Shown: piece after piece, positions 1-8,017 of the stretch
How positions within the stretch are numbered: position 1 is the first letter of the stretch
Layout: every line of letters begins with the position of its first letter
DNA from: Hymenobacter sp. BT730
GTDB lineage: Bacteria; Bacteroidota; Bacteroidia; Cytophagales; Hymenobacteraceae
Assembly: GCF_030542105.1 (NCBI RefSeq)
Contig: NZ_JAUOFB010000001.1
Span: 558,001 to 622,000 of the forward strand
DNA length: 64,000 nucleotides
Direction of reading: 5' to 3'
Program-made: the position numbers and the translations under genes
Notes under the pieces: generated by a model
What the model was told of the DNA's origin: nothing
Database searches by the model: none
What the model saw: the letters and a program-made list of their open reading frames with translations, nothing else

Positions 1-1461
1 GCCGGTCGTTATGTGCCCGCCTTCTCCGCTAACAATACTCCAGGCGCCAGAACCAACTGTAGGTGCAGTGGCAGCTAATTGGGTGGTGGTGCCGCAAACG
101 GCCGGTTGATCCAGACCAGCTACTGCTGTAGAGGGTGGTGAATCAACCATCACAACGGTCTGAGCTACCGGACTGGTGCAGCCATTTACGGTTACTTTAA
201 CTGAATAAGTACCTGCGGCGGCAGTTGAGATGCTAGAGACAGAAGGATTCTGTAGCGAGGAAGTAAAGTTATTTGGCCCCGTCCAGCTGTAGGTTGCCCC
301 AGCAATGGTAGAAGCCGTTAAATTAAGGGTGGAACCAATGCATAATGGGCCATTATTGCCTGCAGTAGGAGCGCTAGGTACGGAGTTGACAGACAAAGTA
401 ATGGATTGGGTGCTACTGTTGCCTGCTGCGTCAATTGCCTTAGCCTCAATTGCATAAGATCCAACAGCGTTAGGGGTTAAAGATGTACTCCAATTTCCTC
501 CGCTATTAGTTACAGTGAGGTTATTTGAACTGCCTCCATTAAACTTATATGTTACCGTTAACGATGAAATGCCTGAGCTGGCGCCATTTACCGTTGGATC
601 TGAAACAGTACCCGCAATATTAATAGGTGAGCCTGTTCCACATATAGTCCTTGCAGTAGCTATAGGATTAACAATAGATACCAAAGGATTTGTATTATCA
701 ACTAGTATCAATTGATATACACTTGGTACAGATTCACTAGTTGTCTCGGTAATACCATTCTTATTGTCAATAGAGGCAGCAATAGCATAATAATTTCCAT
801 CGAGTACAAAATCAGTATTGGAACCTATATTATTTCTCCCATCCCAACTCCTGCCGACTGATGCATCCTTTGTAGCTATAGAAAACTCAGGTGACTGATT
901 AACAATTGGCCCTGTTTTACTTCCTTGTCTAATTCTGATAATAAATCTTGGAATAGGGTTATTTCCTGCATTCTTTGCAGTGATTAATGATATATCTGAT
1001 GTGCCTGCACTAGATATTTGGTTTGGCGATATTGGGGAAGTCGCAACTGTAATTTGTGCCTCACCATCTGTAAATATTGTCGTAACCATCCTTGCGGTTT
1101 GCTTACCAGTGGCCGTCACCGTAAACTTCACGCCCAAGTGGCGCCGCTCTATGGCATAATCAATCTGCCACGTACCATCCTCTTTCACCGCCACATCATA
1201 GATGTGATAATCCGGGTAGTCCGGCTCCTCCTTAAACTCCACATGTACCATGGAGTCGGCCGTCCAACCAGACCCCGTGATATGCGCCATTTCTCCAGGC
1301 GCATAATCATCCTTATCTGAGGTGACAGTGGGCGCATAGCCATCGGGGGCTGATGTTTGCGCGTAGGTGGCTGTAATGCTTGTAAGATTAAGCAACCAAA
1401 ACAGTAGCAGTCCGTAGACTCTAAAACCTGTTTTGTGTCTAATGAGTAGATTAATGCTCAT
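1..1461 (-). CDS. Secreted Ig/PKD-type adhesin-like protein, partial
   Basis: The reading frame starts at the ATG at 1461 and stays open to base 1 (487 codons), so the C-terminal part lies outside the window. Residues 1 to about 35 form a signal peptide: a basic start, a Leu/Phe-rich core and a cut after TYAQ. A beta-rich domain follows (TSDKDDYAPGEMAHITGSGW), then Ig-like segments with SYSWTGPNNF-like and GTYSVKVTVNGCTS-like motifs typical of PKD/SprB-type repeats of Bacteroidota surface proteins. The family usually ends in a T9SS sorting domain, which cannot be seen here. Codons roughly between 540 and 1020 are clearly more AT-rich than the rest of the window, hinting at a different origin for that segment. 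Function beyond surface binding or gliding-type adhesion is unknown. Confidence 0.8.
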   Translation of the reverse strand, partial: MSINLLIRHKTGFRVYGLLLFWLLNLTSITATYAQTSAPDGYAPTVTSDKDDYAPGEMAHITGSGWTADSMVHVEFKEEPDYPDYHIYDVAVKEDGTWQIDYAIERRHLGVKFTVTATGKQTARMVTTIFTDGEAQITVATSPISPNQISSAGTSDISLITAKNAGNNPIPRFIIRIRQGSKTGPIVNQSPEFSIATKDASVGRSWDGRNNIGSNTDFVLDGNYYAIAASIDNKNGITETTSESVPSVYQLILVDNTNPLVSIVNPIATARTICGTGSPINIAGTVSDPTVNGASSGISSLTVTYKFNGGSSNNLTVTNSGGNWSTSLTPNAVGSYAIEAKAIDAAGNSSTQSITLSVNSVPSAPTAGNNGPLCIGSTLNLTASTIAGATYSWTGPNNFTSSLQNPSVSSISTAAAGTYSVKVTVNGCTSPVAQTVVMVDSPPSTAVAGLDQPAVCGTTTQLAATAPTVGSGAWSIVSGEGGHITTG

Positions 1462-1494
1462 ACAATAAATGTGTTGGGTAGGTGTGTAGAAGAG

Positions 1495-1502
1495 GAAATA
1501 TA
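1495..1502 (-). promoter_or_regulatory. Possible -7 box TATATTTC
   Basis: On the minus strand TATATTTC lies 33 bases upstream of the ATG at 1461. It matches the Bacteroidota TAnnTTTG element except for the last base. No TTG is seen at the expected -33 distance, so support is weak. Confidence 0.3.
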
Positions 1503-1651
1503 GATTTGCTCCCTGTTGAAAATGAGGGATTTATGAATTTAATCAGGTGATTATGGCCTGAATAGAAGTTTTATAAGATATAATTGTGCGATAAATCTAA
1601 TTAGGATTATTATCAAAAAAAATTGAATGGCTAAATATTATATATAATTGT

Positions 1652-1681
1652 TTGATCATCTTATAACTATTAGATGATCAA
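1652..1681. promoter_or_regulatory. Perfect 10-bp inverted repeat, possible operator
   Basis: Arms ttgatcatct (1652-1661) and agatgatcaa (1672-1681) are perfectly complementary around a 10-base AT-rich spacer, 90 bp before glpD and in a divergent region. There is no gene end to terminate here, so an operator is more likely than a terminator; no regulator is known for it. Confidence 0.4.
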
Positions 1682-1770
1682 CCCTTAACAGAATAGGGGC
1701 TTTGCAACCTGCTTGAATAGCCCAACAGGTAACCGCAAATCTGTATCTTATGGGATAGTAATTATGTCCC

Positions 1771-3414
1771 ATGGCTCCTCCGCATCCATTGTCCCCGATA
1801 AGCGCTTCCTATGATGTCATTATCATCGGAGCCGGCATCAATGGCGCAGGCATTGCCCACGATGCTGCCCAACGGGGCCTACGGGTGCTGCTACTGGACA
1901 AAGGCGATATAGCCAGCGGTACCACAAGCTGGTCTACCCGCCTGATACACGGTGGATTGCGCTACCTGGAGCATGCCGAGCTGAGACTGGTGCGGGAATC
2001 GTTGCGGGAGCGGGAAACGCTGCTCCGTATTGCGCCCCACCTGGTGCGTCCATTGCCCCTGCTTATTCCCTTGTACAAAGGTGCCCGGCGCGGTCCGTTT
2101 ACTATGCGTGTAGGGATGGTCGCCTATGATGTCCTTTCCTGGAATAAGTCGCTGCCCCGGCACCAGATGCTTTCCAGCACAGCTACTTTGGCCCGTGCCA
2201 GCGGGCTGCGTACCGAAGACTTACAGGGGGGGGCATTATACTACGATGCCCAGGTGACGTTTCCGGAGCGCCTCACAGTAGAAAACGTGCTGGCTGCGCA
2301 TGCACTGGGTGCCCATGTGCTTACCTATACCCGCGCCGACAGCCTGCTGACTGAGCAAGGCCAGGTGCGTGGCATCGTGTGTACTAATCTGCAAACCGGC
2401 GCCCAACATACAGCTCACGCACCACTGGTAGTCAATGTGGCCGGCCCCTGGGTGGATGCGGTGCTGGCCGGAGCATTGCCGGCTGGTACGCCGCTGGTGG
2501 CCGGCACTAAAGGCACTCATCTGGTAGTAGCGCCTTTCGCCGGGGCGCCTCAGGTAGGATTATATGCCGAAGCCAAGGCCGATGGCCGACCGTTTTTCAT
2601 ACTGCCCTGGAACGAACTCTACCTCATCGGAACCACCGACACGCGCTACACCGGCAGTCTGGAGCAGCTAGAAGCCACCCAGGATGAAATAGCTTATCTC
2701 CTGGCCGAAACCAATCGGCTTTTTCCACAGGCACATCTCACTAGTGAGCAAGTGCTGTATACCTATGCCGGCGTGCGGCCGCTGCCTTTTGTGCCAGCCG
2801 GAAGCGAGGCTGGCATCACCCGGCGGCACTTTGTGCATCAGGACTCGGCAGGTATCAAAGGGCTGTTCTCCATAGTAGGTGGTAAACTGACCACCTATCG
2901 TAGTTTGGCAGAGGAAGTGGTAGACCTGCTATGCCAGCGGTTGCAAAAGCCCTGTATGGCCAGTGTCTCAGCCCAAACACCCTTGCCGGGTGCCTTGCCT
3001 CCGGAGGAAATAGCCCGCTTCCAGCAGCAACTGCTTCAGGTGTTTCCGGCCCTGCCCAACGCCAGCCTGCATCGCCTGTTGCGCATTTACGGCCGTCGCG
3101 CCGCGCCGCTGCTCCAGCTGGCTGCTACCTCTCCCAACCTGCTTCAGCCCCTCGTCCCGAATTCTCCCACGCTGGCCGCCGAAATCGTATTTGCCATGCA
3201 GCAGGAGCTGGCCCAAACGCTCACGGACTGCCTGCTGCGGCGCACCATGCTGGGTCTGAATGCGGCTTGTGGGCTGGACGTAGTAGAAGCTGCCGCTACG
3301 GTGGCCCGGCAGCATCTGGGCTGGTCGGCAGCACGAGAGGCAACGGAAGTAGCCGCGTACCGCCAGTACGTGCAACGGTTTCATCCGCACAGCCTGGTGG
3401 CCGCCGGAGATTAA
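1771..3414 (+). CDS. glpD: Glycerol-3-phosphate dehydrogenase, FAD-dependent
   Basis: A 547-residue protein that oxidises sn-glycerol 3-phosphate to dihydroxyacetone phosphate and passes electrons to quinone at the inner face of the membrane. The N-terminal Rossmann motif GAGINGAG is at residues 20-27, followed by the family block SGTTSWSTRLIHGGLRYLE and, near residue 370, SIVGGKLTTYRS. The C-terminal extension after about residue 400 fits the alpha-helical GlpD C-terminal domain. Length is normal for the family. The ATG at 1771 is the only good start; the ATG at 1764 is out of frame. No glpK or glpF lies nearby. Its stop overlaps the stop of the convergent carbonic anhydrase gene by four bases. 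Confidence 0.93.
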   Translation: MAPPHPLSPISASYDVIIIGAGINGAGIAHDAAQRGLRVLLLDKGDIASGTTSWSTRLIHGGLRYLEHAELRLVRESLRERETLLRIAPHLVRPLPLLIPLYKGARRGPFTMRVGMVAYDVLSWNKSLPRHQMLSSTATLARASGLRTEDLQGGALYYDAQVTFPERLTVENVLAAHALGAHVLTYTRADSLLTEQGQVRGIVCTNLQTGAQHTAHAPLVVNVAGPWVDAVLAGALPAGTPLVAGTKGTHLVVAPFAGAPQVGLYAEAKADGRPFFILPWNELYLIGTTDTRYTGSLEQLEATQDEIAYLLAETNRLFPQAHLTSEQVLYTYAGVRPLPFVPAGSEAGITRRHFVHQDSAGIKGLFSIVGGKLTTYRSLAEEVVDLLCQRLQKPCMASVSAQTPLPGALPPEEIARFQQQLLQVFPALPNASLHRLLRIYGRRAAPLLQLAATSPNLLQPLVPNSPTLAAEIVFAMQQELAQTLTDCLLRRTMLGLNAACGLDVVEAAATVARQHLGWSAAREATEVAAYRQYVQRFHPHSLVAAGD

Positions 3415-4058
3415 TGGTGGGGCTTGCCGGTCAGGTTATAAATCTGCTGAATCTGCTGCAGGCGGGCTTTGAAATCGATTTTCAGATCTATCAGCTGCCC
3501 ATTGTGGAGGTCGAAGACCCAGCCTTCTACTTCGGGGTAGCCTTTCTCCAGGTAGCTCTGCTGCACCTCCGCGGTTTTAATCACATTAATGCACTGCTCC
3601 AGCACATTCAGCTCGGCCAAACGGTTATAGCGGGCGGTGGCGTCGGCTATTTGGTTTAGCTCCGGGGCGTGCAAGCGGTACACATCCCGGATGTTACGCA
3701 GCCAGGGGTTCAGAATGCCCAGATCTTTGCTTTCCATGGCGGCCCGCACCCCGCCGCACTGGTAGTGGCCGCACACAATAATGCGCTTTACCTCCAGGTG
3801 CTCCACAGCATAGTTGATAACGGAAAGCACGTTCAGATCGGTATTGGGCACCACGTTGGCAATGTTCCGGTGCACAAATACCTCCCCGGCATCCAGGCCC
3901 ATAATTTCATTGGCCGGCACCCTTGAATCGGAGCAGCCAATGAATAAATAATCGGGGCGCTGCTCGCGGGCCAGCTTGAGGAAAAAGTCTGGGTCCTGGG
4001 CCGTTTTCTGCGCTACCCACTGGCGGTTATTCTCGAAGAGTTGTTCGTAGGTGGTCAT
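3411..4058 (-). CDS. can: Beta-class carbonic anhydrase
   Basis: A 215-residue zinc enzyme interconverting CO2 and bicarbonate in the cytosol. All catalytic residues of the beta class are visible: Cys42, the Asp44/Arg46 dyad in CSDSR, and His98 and Cys101 in HYQCGG. The start is the ATG at 4058 (MTTYEQLFENN), which matches family N-termini; the frame is open further upstream but that part runs through the divergent TPR gene and looks unlike any carbonic anhydrase. It converges with glpD (4-bp stop overlap). The TPR gene starts 70 bp away on the other strand, so both promoters must fit in that gap. Confidence 0.95.
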   Translation of the reverse strand: MTTYEQLFENNRQWVAQKTAQDPDFFLKLAREQRPDYLFIGCSDSRVPANEIMGLDAGEVFVHRNIANVVPNTDLNVLSVINYAVEHLEVKRIIVCGHYQCGGVRAAMESKDLGILNPWLRNIRDVYRLHAPELNQIADATARYNRLAELNVLEQCINVIKTAEVQQSYLEKGYPEVEGWVFDLHNGQLIDLKIDFKARLQQIQQIYNLTGKPHH

Positions 4059-4128
4059 AAGGCCGGCAAAATACGTATACTCGCCCTGAACCTTGGCTGG
4101 GGTTGGCACAATTTCTATCGGCCCGCTT

Positions 4129-4611
4129 ATGTCACAGTCGCTGGATGACTTGTTTGAGCTGTTGCGGAAAGCCGCGGCTCCGGTAGAAATTGCCGCCGTG
4201 CAGCATGCCATCTGGGAAGTGTGGCTGGACTCAGGCGATACTGCCCTGAACAAGCGCTTGGAAGAGGGTATGCGGGCGCTAGCCGCGGAAGAATATACCC
4301 GGGCCATTGCCGAGTTTACTTACCTGATTGAGCAGCGCCCGGAATGGGCAGAAGGATGGAACAAGCGTGCCACGGCCCACTACCTGCGCGGCGGCTATCG
4401 GGCTTCTCTGCTCGATATTCAGGAAACGCTGCGCCTGGAGCCCCGCCATTTCGGCGCCCTGAGCGGCTGGGCAGGTATGCTGCAGTTGCTCGGCGACGAG
4501 CGGGGTGCCCTGCGCATTCTGCAGCGCCTCTCGCGCCTGTGCCCTCAAATGCCCGGCCTGCAGGCCCGCATCCGGGATTTGCGTGACCAACTGCCTGAGG
4601 CAGATCTGTAA
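4129..4611 (+). CDS. TPR-repeat protein
   Basis: A 160-residue soluble protein without a signal peptide, built of tetratricopeptide-like helices: ALAAEEYTRAIAEFTYLIEQ, EGWNKRATAHYLRGGYRASL and GWAGMLQLLGDERGALRILQ are three consecutive repeat units. TPR arrays bind partner proteins; no partner can be inferred. Start: an in-frame TTG at 4093 would add 12 residues, but the ATG at 4129 (MSQSLDDLFELL) begins the helical part and leaves room for a promoter against the divergent carbonic anhydrase. Similar short TPR proteins are common as hypothetical genes in Bacteroidota. Confidence 0.8.
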   Translation: MSQSLDDLFELLRKAAAPVEIAAVQHAIWEVWLDSGDTALNKRLEEGMRALAAEEYTRAIAEFTYLIEQRPEWAEGWNKRATAHYLRGGYRASLLDIQETLRLEPRHFGALSGWAGMLQLLGDERGALRILQRLSRLCPQMPGLQARIRDLRDQLPEADL

Positions 4612-4702
4612 CTGCCCTCTCTCAGATCAGGCAAATGCCCGGAGCGGCAACTGATTTACGTTGAAAATCAGCCGGTTTATCAACGGATGGAGGGCTGTGT
4701 GC

Positions 4703-4734
4703 TTGCGAGGTTCGATTCATTTTTTGTATATTTC
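4703..4734 (+). promoter_or_regulatory. Candidate promoter TTG-N21-TATATTTC
   Basis: TTG at 4703-4705 and TATATTTC at 4727-4734, 21 bases apart, resemble the Bacteroidota -33/-7 pair (TTG / TAnnTTTG). It would give a long leader of about 160 bases before the TonB-C gene at 4900. The rest of 4612-4899 holds no gene that I can see. Confidence 0.35.
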
Positions 4735-4899
4735 CCGGATAAATGGCAGGGCTGATTTCTGCTATTTATTCAGGGCAATTCTGGCATGTAGGGCTAGTGC
4801 GTCTGAAAATGCGTAGAAAAAGCTACGCTTGATGTAAGTAAAAAATAGAATAAAACGAATAAAAATTTTCCCACCCCTTCCCACCCTTTCTCACGAGCT

Positions 4900-5472
4900 A
4901 TGATTCGTTCTTTACTCCTGATTCTTTTATGTTTCACCGGCCTGGTCCATACCAGCTTGGCGCAGCGCGTCCGAAAAACCGACTATGAAAGCGGTATGCT
5001 GGAAAAAGGCAATAAAGTAGGCGTATGGGAGTACTATGCCTACACCCGCGACGGCAGCCAGGTTATTGCCCAGAAGTATGACCATTCCAAAAACAAGCTG
5101 TTGTTCTACCGTCCGGTAGAAGACCGGGTTTACCAGATCAAAGAAAACAATGCCTGGACCAATGGGCGTGTAGATCAGCCGCCACTGTTTATGGGCGGCG
5201 ATGCTCTGCTGGGTACCTATGTGAGTAAACTGAACTACCCTACCATGGCCCAGGACAAGAATGTGCAGGGCAAAGTCATTGTAACCTTTGTTATTGATAC
5301 ACTGGGACAAACCTCTGACTACCACGTGTTGCTGGGCATTGGAGCCGGCTGCGACGAAGAGGCGGTGCGCGTAGCCAAAGCTATTCCCCCGCAATGGATT
5401 CCGGCCCGCCGTGGCGGCCATGCAGTGCCGGTGGTATATGAAATGCCCTTCAACTTTCGTTTGAAGCCGTAA
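4900..5472 (+). CDS. TonB C-terminal domain protein with signal peptide
   Basis: 190 residues. Residues 1-21 are a signal peptide (hydrophobic core, cut after SLAQ). Residues 22-90 carry a short YESGMLEKGNKVGVWEYYAY segment reminiscent of MORN-like repeats in Bacteroidota envelope proteins. The TonB_C fold covers about 105-190: LNYPTMAQDKNVQGKVIVTF, then GCDEEAVRVAKAIPPQWIPA and a closing VPVVYEMPFNFRL strand. TonB C-domains contact the TonB box of outer-membrane receptors. Classical TonB keeps an uncleaved membrane anchor and a Pro-rich linker; both are missing, so a periplasmic, exported form is likely and coupling to ExbBD is doubtful. The lipoprotein gene follows after 41 bp on the same strand. 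Confidence 0.82.
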   Translation: MIRSLLLILLCFTGLVHTSLAQRVRKTDYESGMLEKGNKVGVWEYYAYTRDGSQVIAQKYDHSKNKLLFYRPVEDRVYQIKENNAWTNGRVDQPPLFMGGDALLGTYVSKLNYPTMAQDKNVQGKVIVTFVIDTLGQTSDYHVLLGIGAGCDEEAVRVAKAIPPQWIPARRGGHAVPVVYEMPFNFRLKP

Positions 5473-5513
5473 CAACTATATCTACTGGCCCCGTTAGGCC
5501 GTATGTTAGGGCT

Positions 5514-6053
5514 ATGAAAACGAAACTCTTCCGCTTTGTACCCGCTACCGCTCTGCTAGGCACGCTGGCGCTGGTTTCTTCCTGCGATTCTACCCCCCGT
5601 GAACGGCAGGAGGCTGTGCGCCAGGAAGTGCGCGAGCTGGATACCCTGGCTGATAAAGCTGCCCAAAAAGCTAAAACAGCCGCCAGCCGGGCCAGTCGCT
5701 GGGACTCGGCCTCCCGTGCCCGCAACCGGCAGCCGCTGGACACGGGTGCTACCTCCGCCTTTACCCAGCAGCTACTGGGAACTTACGCCAATGTTGAGCA
5801 GCTCACCGTGGATAATATTGAGCCGGCCTACACACAGCTACTACGCCAGACGCGGACGCTGCGTCGGCAATGGACACAGCGAGACTGGGACTATGCCACG
5901 GCTATCTACCGTCGCCTTAATAACCGGCTGCAGCAAATTCGGCTGGATCTGCGTGCCCGCGACGAGCTTCGTATCCGGGCCCTGCAGGCCGAGTTCGTGA
6001 CCATGGAAACCAGCCGGGATGTGAAAGACCTCGGCAAAGTAGTGTCAGAATAA
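5514..6053 (+). CDS. Small helical lipoprotein of unknown function
   Basis: 179 residues. The N-terminus is a lipoprotein signal with the lipobox LVSSC (Cys about residue 24). The mature part is charged, Arg/Gln-rich and predicted helical (ERQEAVRQEVRELDTLADKA, then QQIRLDLRARDELRIRALQA), with coiled-coil character. I do not recognise a family. It lies 41 bp after the TonB-C gene on the same strand and may be co-transcribed; a strong hairpin follows its stop. It converges with moeA. Confidence 0.75.
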   Translation: MKTKLFRFVPATALLGTLALVSSCDSTPRERQEAVRQEVRELDTLADKAAQKAKTAASRASRWDSASRARNRQPLDTGATSAFTQQLLGTYANVEQLTVDNIEPAYTQLLRQTRTLRRQWTQRDWDYATAIYRRLNNRLQQIRLDLRARDELRIRALQAEFVTMETSRDVKDLGKVVSE

Positions 6054-6077
6054 ATTCATTCCCCAGCTACCAGTATT

Positions 6078-6103
6078 AAGCCCCGCCCCGGCGGGGCTTT
6101 TTC
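6078..6103. terminator. Terminator hairpin between convergent genes
   Basis: A GC-rich stem aagccccgc / gcggggctt with a very short loop is followed by a T-rich stretch. It sits between the lipoprotein gene (+) and moeA (-) and can serve the + strand; the A-rich left flank may also serve the minus strand. Confidence 0.8.
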
Positions 6104-6189
6104 GTTTCAATAGGCCTTTAAAAAAGCGGTGGCTCTTTCTCCTGAAGGCTGATGCCGGAGGGCTGTTGGGGACACGAAATGCATTCGAG

Positions 6190-7407
6190 TCAGCGAAAAC
6201 GCCAGACTGGCCACACGGTGCCTGCTGCAAAATGCTCGGAATCAGCCGGCAGTTCCAGAAAACCGTCGCTAGGCAGTAGGCTGGCCAGGTCGCCGGAGCC
6301 TCCGGCCCGCTCGGGAGTTGCTAGCAAGCGGCCATCAGGCCCGCTGTGCAGGCTTACCAGGAGGAAGTGCGTGAGCTGGGGGCGGAAAGAAACATCCTGC
6401 GTGAGAACAGCACAGGCCAGCGCGGCCGGGGAGGCTACGGGCTGTTGAATGGCTAACAACCAGGGCTGAGCGTAGCGGTAATAGTTCACAAATGTAGAAA
6501 CCGGGTTGCCGGGCAAGGCAAACACCACAGCTCCCTGCGGGTGCCGGCCAAACCAGAACGGCTTCCCCGGCCGCTGCTGCACTTCATGAAACAGCTCTTC
6601 CGTCCCGGCTTGCCGCAGGGCCAGCGGCAGAAAATCGGCTTTGCCCTTAGACACGCCCCCGCTCAGCAGTACGGCATCATACTCATGCAGCAGAGACGGT
6701 AAACCGGCCTGGAGCGCTGCCAGGTCATCATCGAAATGAAAAACACTAACCACCGCCCCGGCCTGCTGCGCTGCCGCCTGCAGCATTAAGGCATTAGAGC
6801 GCCGGATCTGGTGCGGCAGCGGTGTTTCGGTAATGGGCACCAACTCGTCGCCGGTACTGACCACCGCCACTCTGGGGCGACGCGTAACGGCCAGCGTGGC
6901 CGCGCCAATGGTGGCGGCTACAGCCAGTTCGGCGGGGCCCAGTAACGTGCCGATGGGCAGAAGTAAGTCGCCCTGGTGGCGGTCGGCGGCGCGGGGGTGG
7001 ATGTTGTGACCGGCAGCCGGCGGCAGCACCTGTAGCTTGGCCGCCCGCGGCCCGTCGATGGGTTCATTTAGGATAAGATCCTCGTAGCGAACAACTGTAT
7101 CGGTACCGGGAGGCAGGGCAGCACCGGTCATGATTTCAATGGCGGCGTGGGGCTGCTGCAGGGGGAGGGGCGGTTGGCCGGCCAGCTGGGTGCGCTCAAT
7201 GGGGAAGGTGGTTTGTCCGGCTGCTATGGCCGCAAAAGCCACGGCTATGCCATCCATAGCCACCCGATCAAAGGGTGGAAAGTCGCGGTCGGCGTATTGC
7301 GGCTTCCGCAGCACGCGGCCCAGGGCTTCCGGCAATGGTATCGTTTCTGAGGGCAAAGGCCGAACGGTGGCCCATACGCGGCGGGTAGCTTCGTCAACAG
7401 TGAGCAT
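6190..7407 (-). CDS. moeA: Molybdopterin molybdotransferase MoeA
   Basis: 405 residues. MoeA inserts molybdate into (adenylylated) molybdopterin to give Mo-MPT. Family signatures are visible: PFDRVAMDGIAV near the N-terminus, DELVP and IRRSNALML in the MogA-like domain, LSGGVSKGKADF, and FALPGNPVSTFVNYY; the C-terminal beta domain ends close to the stop. The ATG at 7407 (MLTVDEATRRVW) is chosen because it begins the conserved N-terminal helix; the open frame upstream crosses the divergent moaC leader and carries no family similarity. It is divergent from moaC with 112 bp between the starts. The normal partner MogA/MoaB, which makes the adenylylated intermediate, is not in this window. Confidence 0.95.
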   Translation of the reverse strand: MLTVDEATRRVWATVRPLPSETIPLPEALGRVLRKPQYADRDFPPFDRVAMDGIAVAFAAIAAGQTTFPIERTQLAGQPPLPLQQPHAAIEIMTGAALPPGTDTVVRYEDLILNEPIDGPRAAKLQVLPPAAGHNIHPRAADRHQGDLLLPIGTLLGPAELAVAATIGAATLAVTRRPRVAVVSTGDELVPITETPLPHQIRRSNALMLQAAAQQAGAVVSVFHFDDDLAALQAGLPSLLHEYDAVLLSGGVSKGKADFLPLALRQAGTEELFHEVQQRPGKPFWFGRHPQGAVVFALPGNPVSTFVNYYRYAQPWLLAIQQPVASPAALACAVLTQDVSFRPQLTHFLLVSLHSGPDGRLLATPERAGGSGDLASLLPSDGFLELPADSEHFAAGTVWPVWRFR

Positions 7408-7506
7408 AAAGCAGGTAATTTGCAGCAACGAGCCCAGCGTAAGCCGTAGACCTTTGGTCTGGTTTTCGGTTATTTCTGTACCCCGGCGCAAGCTAAAGCT
7501 TCCGCT

Positions 7507-7514
7507 ACATTTCT
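7507..7514 (+). promoter_or_regulatory. Possible -7 box TACATTTC before moaC
   Basis: TACATTTC lies five bases before the moaC ATG and matches TAnnTTTG apart from the last base. Transcription would begin at or next to the start codon, giving an almost leaderless mRNA. No -33 TTG at a good distance is seen. Confidence 0.3.
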
Positions 7515-7519
7515 TTTGT

Positions 7520-8017
7520 ATGGCTGATTCTCCTTCCAAGCTCACTCACCTTAATGCCGCCGGGCAGCCGGCCATGGTAGATGTAGGCGCCAAAGCCGTA
7601 ACGCGGCGAGTAGCCCGGGCCCGCAGCCGTGTGGTAGTGGGGGCTGAGATTCTGCAACTGGTGCAGCACGGCGACCTGCCCACGCGTAAAGGACCGGTGT
7701 TTCAAACTGCTATTCTGGCCGGTATCATGGCTGCCAAAAAAACCGCTGACCTGATTCCGTTGTGCCACCCTTTGGGGTTGGATGACTGCCAGGTGCACAT
7801 TACAATTGCTGAGCCCGCCACGGTGGTCATTGAGTGCACGGCTTCGGTTACGGGGAAAACGGGCGTAGAAATGGAGGCGCTAACCGGAGCTTCAGTAGCA
7901 GCACTTACCGTATACGATATGTGCAAGGCCCTCTCGCACAACATCGTTATCCAGGAAACCCGCCTCCTGTCCAAAACCGGCGGCAAGCAGGACTTTCACT
8001 TCGCCGACGATGAATAG
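7520..8017 (+). CDS. moaC: Cyclic pyranopterin monophosphate synthase MoaC
   Basis: 165 residues, the usual length. MoaC converts the MoaA product 3',8-cyclo-7,8-dihydro-GTP to cyclic pyranopterin monophosphate. Conserved blocks: MVDVGAKAVTRRVARA, KTADLIPLCHPLGLDD, TGKTGVEMEALTGASVAAL and TVYDMCKAL, including the catalytic Lys/Asp region near the C-terminus. The ATG at 7520 fits the family N-terminus; the frame is open far upstream, but that part overlaps moeA on the other strand. The next gene (MobA fusion) begins eight bases inside moaC, so the two are translationally linked. Confidence 0.95.
   Translation: MADSPSKLTHLNAAGQPAMVDVGAKAVTRRVARARSRVVVGAEILQLVQHGDLPTRKGPVFQTAILAGIMAAKKTADLIPLCHPLGLDDCQVHITIAEPATVVIECTASVTGKTGVEMEALTGASVAALTVYDMCKALSHNIVIQETRLLSKTGGKQDFHFADDE

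Larger units (their letters stand above)
1462..1770. other. Divergent intergenic region, AT-rich
   Basis: 309 bp between the divergent adhesin-like gene and glpD. It is strongly AT-rich and has no plausible gene. It holds a possible promoter box for the left gene (1495-1502) and a perfect 10-bp inverted repeat at 1652-1681. Confidence 0.7.

Noticed and set aside
4059..4307. Extended N-terminus of the carbonic anhydrase
   Set aside because: The extra 83 residues lie over the divergent TPR gene and lack family similarity.
7130..7519. Extended N-terminus of moaC
   Set aside because: The longer frame overlaps moeA on the other strand and adds 130 residues without similarity to MoaC; the ATG at 7520 gives the normal length.
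7408..7519. Molybdenum-cofactor riboswitch in the moeA-moaC gap
   Set aside because: Only 112 bp, with an almost leaderless moaC; I find none of the conserved elements of that RNA.
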